This document shows, piece after piece, positions 25,662-32,560 of a stretch of 57,557 nucleotides of DNA. Numbering within the stretch: position 1 is the first letter of the stretch; each line of letters opens with the position of its first letter. Both the position numbers and the translations under genes were made by a program. Below the pieces are notes generated by a model, which searched no databases, had not been told where the DNA came from, and saw only the letters and a list, made by a program, of their open reading frames with translations. Source of the stretch: Bacteroidaceae bacterium (GTDB lineage Bacteria; Bacteroidota; Bacteroidia; Bacteroidales; Bacteroidaceae); NCBI GenBank assembly GCA_017552435.1, contig JAFZPZ010000049.1, positions 1 to 57,557 of the forward strand, given 5' to 3'.

Positions 25662-26036
25662 CTAATATAAATAGAACATACGCTCCATCATCTGCCATTT
25701 CTCGTCGCTCGTGGCTTCTGCGCTACAACCCTGGAACTGGCTGACGAAAGCCTCCCACTCTGCCTGTCGGGGTAGGGTAGCGAGCCGAGCCATCGCCTCG
25801 TCCCAGTTGAAGTCGGCAGGAGCATCCACTATCATGACCAGCAGATTGCCCAGTATGTAGATTTCCATCTCGAGGATGCCCACTTCTCGGATGCCGTCGC
25901 GAATCTCCTTCCAACTGTATTCTGGCGAGTGCCATTTGATGTATTCGCGCCGCGCTTCCTCGCTGGAACTCAGTGTTAGCGTCTGCACAAAACGCTTTGT
26001 GGGACCCTGGTATTTCTTTTGTAAGTATCCTTCCAT
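25662..26036 (-). CDS. L-rhamnose mutarotase family protein
   Basis: 124 aa from the ATG at 26036 (MEGYLQKKYQGPTKRFVQTL); an in-frame extension to 26162 would run into the MscS gene and is rejected. EYIKWHSPEYSWKEIRDGIR, GILEMEIYILGNLLVMIVD and FNWDEAMARL fit the RhaM/DUF718 ferredoxin-like fold, which interconverts alpha and beta anomers of L-rhamnose or L-fucose. It starts 1 nt after the MscS stop and ends 4 nt before the nucleotidyltransferase-kinase gene, suggesting a common transcript. Confidence 0.85.
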   Translation of the reverse strand: MEGYLQKKYQGPTKRFVQTLTLSSSEEARREYIKWHSPEYSWKEIRDGIREVGILEMEIYILGNLLVMIVDAPADFNWDEAMARLATLPRQAEWEAFVSQFQGCSAEATSDEKWQMMERMFYLY

Positions 26037-26037
26037 A

Positions 26038-26910
26038 TTAAGTCTGATGTATTTGTAGTTGCGGGAATGGGAACTTAATGCCCTGTTTGTTGTATTCTGC
26101 ATAGATGCGCTCGTTCGTGTCGAAGAAGACGTTCCAATACTCGGCGGCATTTGTCCATACACGGAGCGTGAAATCTACGCTGCTGCTTGCCATCTCTTTT
26201 ACAGCGATGAAGGGTGCGGGCTCCTCCAGAATTCGGCTGTCGCTTTTCATGAGGTCCAATGTCACGCTCTTTACCAGCTCCACATCGGTACCGTACTCTA
26301 CGCTTATGGCGAAATCCACACGGCGAATCTCGTTCCGGCTATAGTTTATCACAGTACTGCTTGAGAGAGGGCCGTTGGGGATGAACAGCACTTTGTTGTC
26401 GGGGGTCGTCAGGATGGTGTGGAAGATCTGTATCGCTTTCACAGTACCGCTCACGCCTTGCGCCTCTATGAAATCGCCCACCTTATAGGGTTTGAAGAAC
26501 AACAGGATGAGGCCGCCAGCCAGGTTCTGCATATTCCCGCTCAATGCCATGCCGACAGCCAGACCTGCCGATGCCAAAAGGGCTGCAAGGCTGGTGGTGT
26601 TCACACCCAGGGTGCCGATGACGGTGATGATGAGCAGGATGACGAGCAGGATGTTGATGAAGCTTTTCAGGAACGATTGCACCGTCGGTTCCACATTCCT
26701 GCGCTCCAGCATCCGGGCCACCACCTTGTTGATGAACTTGATGGCGTAGCGGCCAACAACTGCGATGACGATGGCAAGCAGGATGCTCTTGCCTGCCTGC
26801 ATGCCCATTGTGATGGCTTGCTGTATCAGTTGGTCCATCTCGCCGTTCTTTGCGGCTTGAATTACTCCTTTTCCCGCCTCCAGGGGCGTTGCTTCCAGAA
26901 GATAGATCAT
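26038..26910 (-). CDS. MscS-family mechanosensitive channel
   Basis: 290 aa. A hydrophobic N-terminal helix (GKSILLAIVIAVVGRYAIKF), a second (FINILLVILLIITVIGTLG), then the pore helix region SLAALLASAGLAVGMALSGN and MQNLAGGLILLFF, and the beta-domain VGDFIEAQGVSGTVKAIQI with FIPNGPLSSSTVINYSR. Inner membrane; relieves osmotic downshock. Confidence 0.93.
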   Translation of the reverse strand: MIYLLEATPLEAGKGVIQAAKNGEMDQLIQQAITMGMQAGKSILLAIVIAVVGRYAIKFINKVVARMLERRNVEPTVQSFLKSFINILLVILLIITVIGTLGVNTTSLAALLASAGLAVGMALSGNMQNLAGGLILLFFKPYKVGDFIEAQGVSGTVKAIQIFHTILTTPDNKVLFIPNGPLSSSTVINYSRNEIRRVDFAISVEYGTDVELVKSVTLDLMKSDSRILEEPAPFIAVKEMASSSVDFTLRVWTNAAEYWNVFFDTNERIYAEYNKQGIKFPFPQLQIHQT

Positions 26911-26942
26911 ATTGTTTTATCGGGTTATCAAGTGAAAATATG

Positions 26943-27524
26943 TTATAGTCCCAGGATGATGCCGGCTACTCCGCATAGCAGGATGATGAGGATGGGGCCG
27001 AGGCGATAGACTTTCTGGGCGATGAAGGCAAAGGCAAAGAGGAAGACGCTGAGGCAATAGCGCCAGGGATTCTCGGCCATCGAGCTGAAGTTCTCGCTGT
27101 TCATCAGGAGCAGGGCTGCTGCGATAAGCAAGCCTACGACTGCTGGACGCAGTCCGCTGAAGACGTTCTCGACTGCGGGATGATTGCGGTACTTCATGAG
27201 GAACTTGCTGATGAGCAACATCAGTATGAAGCTCGGCAGCACGACGGCAAAGGTGGCAAGGAAACTGCCCAGGATGCCCCAATAGGGAGCGTAACCGGCG
27301 TTGACGAGTGCGGTATAGCCGACGTATGTGGCGCTGTTGATGCCAATGGGGCCGGGGGTGCTTTGGCTGATGGCGACAATATCGGTGAACTGTCCCATCG
27401 TCATCCAATGATAATGCCCCACCACCTCGCCTTGTATCATAGAGAGCATGGCATAGCCTCCTCCGAAACCAAAGAGTCCGATGAGGAAGAAGGTCCAAAA
27501 GAGTTGTAGGAGCAGCAATAACAT
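26943..27524 (-). CDS. chrA: Chromate transporter family, half 1
   Basis: 193 aa, about five hydrophobic segments. FLIGLFGFGGGYAMLSMIQG and AISQSTPGPIGINSATYVGY are the ChrA signature. A short-chain CHR protein; it works with the homologous half encoded 66 nt upstream (27591-28127). The substrate may be chromate or another anion; the family is poorly defined physiologically. Confidence 0.88.
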   Translation of the reverse strand: MLLLLLQLFWTFFLIGLFGFGGGYAMLSMIQGEVVGHYHWMTMGQFTDIVAISQSTPGPIGINSATYVGYTALVNAGYAPYWGILGSFLATFAVVLPSFILMLLISKFLMKYRNHPAVENVFSGLRPAVVGLLIAAALLLMNSENFSSMAENPWRYCLSVFLFAFAFIAQKVYRLGPILIILLCGVAGIILGL

Positions 27525-27560
27525 TGGATTAGTCGTTTAGGTGATTAGTCGTTTGTGGAT

Positions 27561-27595
27561 AATTGTGAATTATGAATTGTGCATTGTGAATTATT
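27561..27595. repeat. Heptad array carrying the stop codon of chrA half 2
   Basis: AATTGTG, AATTATG, AATTGTG, CATTGTG, AATTATT at exact 7-bp spacing; the TAA of the upstream gene (27591-27593 on the plus strand, tta) lies in the last unit. Just left of it ATTAGTCGTTT is repeated at 27531 and 27544. Confidence 0.75.
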
Positions 27596-28127
27596 GGAAG
27601 TCCTCTTTCAGGTATTTCCCATAGACATAGCCCGAGACACCGGTGGCAAGGACGATGAAGATGGGGCTGACGCCGAGCATCCAGATGAGGAAGGCGGCGA
27701 CGATGGGAATCCAGACATTGTAGCGGTTTATCTTTGCACTCTTTGCCATCCGGAAGACGGGAATCGTGATGAGCGCTACGACGGCAGGGCGGATGCCCCG
27801 GAAGAAGTGTTCCACCCAGGGGTTCTCGCGGAACTGCTGGAAGACGAGTGCGATGGCCAGAATGCAGAGGAAGGACGGCAGGCAGGTTCCCACGGCACTG
27901 GCGAGCGCCCCAATGTTGCCCTTCCGCTTGTGCCCGATGAAGATGCTGATGTTTACAGCAAAGATGCCGGGACACGACTGCGCCACAGCAATCAGGTCGA
28001 GCAACTCATCGTGGTCAACCCAATGTTTTTCGTCTACAACTTTCTGTTCGATCAGCGGTATCATGGCATAGCCGCCGCCGATGGTGAAAAAACCTATTTG
28101 GAAGAATGTCTTGAAGAGTTCAAACAT
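27591..28127 (-). CDS. Chromate transporter family, half 2
   Basis: 178 aa, homologous to the other half (FQIGFFTIGGGYAMIPLIEQ and AVAQSCPGIFAVNISIFIGH). In short-chain CHR systems the two halves are inserted in opposite orientation and act as a heterodimer. The ATG at 28127 is supplied by the heptad array 28126-28161. Confidence 0.88.
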   Translation of the reverse strand: MFELFKTFFQIGFFTIGGGYAMIPLIEQKVVDEKHWVDHDELLDLIAVAQSCPGIFAVNISIFIGHKRKGNIGALASAVGTCLPSFLCILAIALVFQQFRENPWVEHFFRGIRPAVVALITIPVFRMAKSAKINRYNVWIPIVAAFLIWMLGVSPIFIVLATGVSGYVYGKYLKEDFQ

Positions 28128-28161
28128 TTACCATTTAATCATTTACCATTCACCATTTGTC
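28126..28161. repeat. Heptad array between purL and chrA
   Basis: ATTTACC, ATTTAATC, ATTTACC, ATTCACC, ATTTGTC. It gives the ATG of chrA half 2 and touches the purL TGA (28160-28162). Nearly the same sequence as 21677-21705 in a different gene pair. Confidence 0.75.
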
Positions 28162-31100
28162 AGTTATTTGCATTCTGCTCTACCCATTCACGGGCGTTGA
28201 CGAAGGCCTCTATCCAGGGCGTAACCTGATCCTGCTGCTTGCGGTCTGTTGGATAGTAGCCGCACTGCCAGGGGAAGAAGGCGCGCTCCAGGTGAGGCAT
28301 CATGGCCAGATGACGTCCGTCGGCGCTGCAGATACCTGCTGTGGTGAAGTCGCTGCCGTTGGGGTTAGCAGGATAACCTTCGTAGCTGTATTTCAGTACG
28401 ATGTTGTAATCCTCTTCCTTGCCAGGCAGAGAGAACTTGCCTTCTCCGTGAGCTACCCAGATACCCAGTTTGCTGCCGCTGAGGCTGCTCATCAGTACGC
28501 TCTTGTTGGGCTGTACTGTCAGGCCCAGGAAGTTAGACTCGAACTTGTGGCTGTCGTTATGCAACATCTTGGGAGATTTACCATTTGACGATTTACTATT
28601 TACGATTTTTCCTACCAAGCCCAACTCAACCATCAGCTGGCAACCGTTGCAGACACCCAGTGAGAGGGTATCCTTGCGGGCATAGAAGCGATCCAGGGCT
28701 TCCTTGGCCTTGGGGTTGTAAAGGAAGGCACCTGCCCATCCCTTAGCGCTACCCAATACGTCGCTGTTAGAGAAACCACCGCAGAAGACAATGAAGTTGA
28801 TGTCATCCAGTGTCTCACGACCAGTGATAAGGTCGGTCATCATCACATCCTTTACATCAAAGCCTGCCAGGTAGAGCATGTAAGCCATCTCGCGTTCGCC
28901 GTTGGTTCCCTTCTCGCGGATGATGGCAGCACGGATGCCGCTCTTCTCTCTGCGGTCGGGGTTCAGGCCGTACTGGCTGAGTTTACCTGTGAAGTTGGAC
29001 AGCATGTTCCATTCCAGGGGCTGCTGCTTGTAGTTCTGGTAGCGCTCTGCTGCCTTGCCGTTGAAGCTCTGCTTCTGATCCAGCAGGAAGCTGCTCTTGT
29101 ACCAGATGTCACGCAGGGCGTTGATGTCGAAGTTGAAGGTCTGGCCGTTCTTCTCGATGGCAAGGGTACGACCCTCTGCAGGCTCACCAATATTAATGTA
29201 GCCAACGCCCTCGTCCTCCAGGAACTTCTTCACCTCGCTGCGCTTGTCGTTGGCAACCTGAATAACAACGCCTGGGTTCTCAGCGAAGAGAATCTTTGTC
29301 AAGTCGTCGGTCTTTATCTTGTCTAAGTTGATGTTCAATCCACCCTTGGTGTTGGCGAAGGTCATCTCCAGCAGGGTAGTGATAAGACCACCGGCGCTGA
29401 TATCGTGACCAGCCAGGATAAGGCCCTTCTGAATCAGGGTCTGGATGGCGTTGAAGCAATCGCGGAAATATTCGCTGTTCTTAACGGTAGGAACATCGCT
29501 GCCCACCTTGTTCAGGCTCTGTGCAAAGGCTGAACCGCCCAGACGGAGCTCATCGAATGAGAAGTCGATGTGGTACAGGGTAGAGGGCACGTTCTGAACA
29601 ACAGGAGAAACAACCTTTTTAATGTCGCTCACCTGACCACCGCTGGTAACAATGACGGTACCCGGAGAGATAATCTTCTCGCCGTTGGGGTACTTCTGGG
29701 TCATACTCAGTGAGTCCTTACCTGTGGGAACGTTAATCTGCAGTTCGCAGCAGAAGTCAGACAGGGCCTTGACGGCTGTGTACAGACGGGCATCCTCGCC
29801 CTCCTGAGCACGACAGGGCCACATCCAGTTGGCGCTGAGGCTTACGCTGTCCAGTCCTTCCTCCAGGGGAGCCCATACAATATTTGTCAGAGACTCGGCA
29901 ACAGAGAGTACAGAACCAGCGGCAGGATCAGCCAAAGCTGCCTGAGGCGCATGACCCAGAGCTGTAGCGATACCCTTCTCGCCACGATAGTCAAGGGCTA
30001 CTACACCGCAGTCGCTCAGAGGCAGCTGCAACTCGCCCTGACACTGCTGGCGTGCCACCTTACCTGTTACGGAACGGTCCACCTTGTTGGTCAACCAGTC
30101 CTTGCAGGCAACAGCCTCCAGTTGGAGAACCTTTTCTAATTGAGAATTGAGAATTGAGAATTGAGAATTTCCAGGATACTCTACATTCTCGTATTTGCGT
30201 TCAACGGTATTGTCACGCATGATGGTCTTGGGAGAGTGGCCGAACATCTGGCTAACCTCCAGGTCGAAGGGACGAACACCGTCGCCCTGTTCGAAACTGA
30301 AGTGTGCATCGCCTGTGGTCTCACCCACAACATACAGCGGAGCACGCTCACGCTCGGCAATCTGACGCACATGGTCTATATGCTTCTCGTCGATAAGCAG
30401 ACCCATACGCTCCTGACTCTCGTTGGCAATAATTTCCTTTGCTGACAGGGTTGGGTCGCCAATGGGCAACTTGGTCATATCAATGTGACCACCGCATTCC
30501 TCAACCAACTCAGACAGACAGTTTACGTGTCCGGCACTTCCGTGGTCGTGGATGCTGACAACGGGGTTCACCTCCTCCTCGCAAAGAGAACGAACAAGAT
30601 TATAGGCACGCTTCTGCATCTCAGGGTTGGCGCGCTGAACGGCATTCAGCTCGATGCCGCTGCTGTATCGGCCTGTCTCAACGCTGGATACAGAGCCGCC
30701 GCCCAAGCCGATGCGGTAGTTATCACCACCCACTACAACCACCTTGTTACCCTTCTGGGGTTCTTTCTTCAGGCAATCACGTTTTGTACCATACCCTACT
30801 CCACCAGCCAACATGATGACTTTATCATAGGCATATTTGGTAGCCTCACCCTCTAGGGGGAGGTTGGAGGGGGCTTCCTGATGCTCGAAGGTCAGTACAG
30901 AACCACAGATCAGTGGCTGGCCGAACTTGTTACCGAAGTCGCTGGCACCATTTGAAGCCTTGATAAGAATCTGCTCGGGTGTCTGGTACAGCCATTCGCG
31001 AACGGGCAGAATCTTCTCCCATTCACGCTCTTGCTGAGTGCGGGGATAGCTGGTCATATAGACAGCAGTACCTGCAATAGGCCATGAACCAACGCCACCG

Positions 31101-31924
31101 CCCATACGGTCTCGGATCTCACCACCAGTACCTGTTGAGGCACCGTTGAAGGGCTCAACCGTTGTGGGGAAGTTGTGTGTCTCGGCCTTGATGCTGATAA
31201 CGCTCTCTATGTCGCGAATCACAAAGTAATCGCTGGTGCTGTGGTCTTTCGGAGCAAACTGCTCTACGATGGGACCCTGTGCAAATGCTACATTATCTTT
31301 ATATGCTGAGATAATCTTGTGGGGATTCTCCTGCGTAGTCTTCTTAATCATCTTGAAGAGGCTGCTCTCCTTCTCCTCACCGTCTATGATGAATGTACCG
31401 CCGAAGATCTTGTGACGGCAGTGCTCGCTGTTGATCTGAGCGAAGCCGAACACCTCGCTGTCAGTAAGCTTACGGCCCAACTGCTTCTCTACATCATGCA
31501 GATACTCAATCTCCTCTGGTGAGAGTGCCAGACCCTCCTGCTCGTTGTACTCCTCCAGGTTCTCTATGCTCTGGATGGGGGCAGGCTTCATGTTGATGGT
31601 GAAGATCTCCTGATCCAACCCCTTGTACATACGCTGCAGCATGGGGTCGTATTCAGCCTTCTCATTGGCTACGGGGAAGTACTCCTCAATACGGCTAATG
31701 CCCCGGATAGCCATGTTCTGGGTAATCTCAACGGCATTCGTACTCCAGGGAGTAATCATCTCGCGTCGCGGACCGATGAAGAATCCGCTCAGGGTTTGTC
31801 CGTCCAGGACCTCGGCTCCGCCATAGAGCCAACACAATTTTTCTATTTCTTCGCTTGTCAGAGTGTGGTCGCAAGCCGTAGCGATGATGCTCTCTTGCGG
31901 TGTCTTAAAGAAGGTAATTGCCAT
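28160..31924 (-). CDS. purL: Phosphoribosylformylglycinamidine synthase (large, fused form)
   Basis: 1254 aa from the ATG at 31924 (MAITFFKTPQE); an in-frame extension to 31957 would overlap the promoter and is rejected. Fourth step of purine synthesis: FGAR + Gln + ATP to FGAM. Linker and FGAM-synthase domains (EYFPVANEKAEYD, GFAQINSEHCRHKIF, SIKAETHNFPTTVEPFNGAS, TGTGGEIRDRMGGG) are followed by a C-terminal class I glutaminase with LGVCNGCQLMVELGL. Three segments are encoded by repeats: about residues 349-360 (SNLPLEGEA), 586-595 (NSQFSILNSQ) and 1107-1116 (VNSKSSNGKS). Confidence 0.95.
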   Translation of the reverse strand: MAITFFKTPQESIIATACDHTLTSEEIEKLCWLYGGAEVLDGQTLSGFFIGPRREMITPWSTNAVEITQNMAIRGISRIEEYFPVANEKAEYDPMLQRMYKGLDQEIFTINMKPAPIQSIENLEEYNEQEGLALSPEEIEYLHDVEKQLGRKLTDSEVFGFAQINSEHCRHKIFGGTFIIDGEEKESSLFKMIKKTTQENPHKIISAYKDNVAFAQGPIVEQFAPKDHSTSDYFVIRDIESVISIKAETHNFPTTVEPFNGASTGTGGEIRDRMGGGVGSWPIAGTAVYMTSYPRTQQEREWEKILPVREWLYQTPEQILIKASNGASDFGNKFGQPLICGSVLTFEHQEAPSNLPLEGEATKYAYDKVIMLAGGVGYGTKRDCLKKEPQKGNKVVVVGGDNYRIGLGGGSVSSVETGRYSSGIELNAVQRANPEMQKRAYNLVRSLCEEEVNPVVSIHDHGSAGHVNCLSELVEECGGHIDMTKLPIGDPTLSAKEIIANESQERMGLLIDEKHIDHVRQIAERERAPLYVVGETTGDAHFSFEQGDGVRPFDLEVSQMFGHSPKTIMRDNTVERKYENVEYPGNSQFSILNSQLEKVLQLEAVACKDWLTNKVDRSVTGKVARQQCQGELQLPLSDCGVVALDYRGEKGIATALGHAPQAALADPAAGSVLSVAESLTNIVWAPLEEGLDSVSLSANWMWPCRAQEGEDARLYTAVKALSDFCCELQINVPTGKDSLSMTQKYPNGEKIISPGTVIVTSGGQVSDIKKVVSPVVQNVPSTLYHIDFSFDELRLGGSAFAQSLNKVGSDVPTVKNSEYFRDCFNAIQTLIQKGLILAGHDISAGGLITTLLEMTFANTKGGLNINLDKIKTDDLTKILFAENPGVVIQVANDKRSEVKKFLEDEGVGYINIGEPAEGRTLAIEKNGQTFNFDINALRDIWYKSSFLLDQKQSFNGKAAERYQNYKQQPLEWNMLSNFTGKLSQYGLNPDRREKSGIRAAIIREKGTNGEREMAYMLYLAGFDVKDVMMTDLITGRETLDDINFIVFCGGFSNSDVLGSAKGWAGAFLYNPKAKEALDRFYARKDTLSLGVCNGCQLMVELGLVGKIVNSKSSNGKSPKMLHNDSHKFESNFLGLTVQPNKSVLMSSLSGSKLGIWVAHGEGKFSLPGKEEDYNIVLKYSYEGYPANPNGSDFTTAGICSADGRHLAMMPHLERAFFPWQCGYYPTDRKQQDQVTPWIEAFVNAREWVEQNANN
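28576..28604. repeat. Heptad array in frame in purL (glutaminase domain)
   Basis: ATTTACC, ATTTGACG, ATTTACT, ATTTACG. Codes for VNSKSSNGKS on the minus strand, in the loop before KMLHNDSHKFE. Confidence 0.75.
30138..30165. repeat. Heptad array in frame in purL (middle)
   Basis: Four exact copies of AATTGAG. On the coding strand NSQFSILNSQ, between the FGAM-synthase segments VEYPG and LEKVLQLEA. Confidence 0.85.
30843..30877. repeat. Palindromic element in frame in purL
   Basis: GCCTCACCCTCTAGGGGGA followed by GGTTGGAGGGGGCTTCC; core palindrome CTCTAGGGGGAGG. Encodes EAPSNLPLEGEA, in a loop between LTFEHQ and YAYDKVIMLAGG. Confidence 0.7.
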
Positions 31925-31954
31925 CCTTTTCAATTGTTTAGTTCCTTTGGGGTG

Positions 31955-31962
31955 CAAAGGTA
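31955..31962 (-). promoter_or_regulatory. Promoter -7 box for purL
   Basis: TACCTTTG on the minus strand with TTTG at 31983-31986, 20 nt upstream. A second TACCTTTG at 32029-32036 in a similar context (GGTACGAA flanks) suggests tandem promoters. No purine riboswitch is recognised. Confidence 0.7.
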
Positions 31963-32151
31963 CGAATAAGTGAGAGAATAAACAAATTTATTTGATTTTT
32001 TCCGAACGAGAGTACCTTCGACGAAGGTCAAAGGTACGAAAAAGCGAGCAAAATACAAAAGGGAAACGCGTTTTTCTTTTATTGTTGAGCACAAATGTAA
32101 CTCGCCAACAAAATCACAAACACCTAAGGACAAAACATTCTAATACCCGAT

Positions 32152-32310
32152 ATAAAAGTCTTTAGTACCGCGGACAAAACTATTTTCAAGCTTTGAAAAT
32201 TTATTTTCATGGCTTGGTTATATATTTTCAAACCTTGATTATATATTTTCAAGGCTTGAAAATAATTATAAATGCCGAAGAAAAGACTTTTATCCCTAAG
32301 ACAAAATTGT
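32152..32310. repeat. Dyad array C: word TATTTTCAAGGCTTGAAAAT
   Basis: Four units of about 21-22 bp beginning near 32180, 32202, 32221 and 32242, each a (near) palindrome around TTCAAG/CTTGAA. The block is bracketed by a perfect 12-bp inverted repeat ATAAAAGTCTTT (32152-32163) / AAAGACTTTTAT (32282-32293). It lies in the 640-bp gap between divergent purL and the LRR protein. The rest of the gap holds the purL promoters, a direct repeat ACGGGAGGTsTGG at 32403 and 32431, and the LRR promoter. Confidence 0.7.
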
Positions 32311-32525
32311 TTTTCTCCCCAGTATAACATTATTTCTTTCGTATCCCCTCGAATTTTCCGCATGCAGATTCTGGCATATACTTCTGAAAAAGGTTAGGTG
32401 ATACGGGAGGTCTGGCCCTACAACCACACAACGGGAGGTGTGGAGGTATTTTTGCGCGTAAACTGTTTTTTCAGAGAATCTCCCAAATTTTTTCCTAAAT
32501 TCTTGCTTTGTGTTCTAATTAATCG

Positions 32526-32533
32526 TATCTTTG
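32526..32533 (+). promoter_or_regulatory. Promoter -7 box for the LRR protein
   Basis: TATCTTTG with TTTG at 32505-32508; ATG at 32561. Confidence 0.65.
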
Positions 32534-32560
32534 TGGCAGAATCGATAAAAACATAGAATC

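Noticed and set aside
26943-28127. ChrA halves as one gene broken by a frameshift
   Set aside because: Each half has its own start, stop and complete signature; paired short ChrA proteins are a known form.
28160-31924. Assembly errors as cause of the extra purL peptides
   Set aside because: Three separate in-frame insertions of repeat families that also occur at many other places are unlikely to be errors; the frame stays open throughout.
31925-32560. Purine riboswitch before purL
   Set aside because: No conserved purine or PRPP/ZTP aptamer pattern was recognised; the leader from the mapped -7 box is only about 25 nt.
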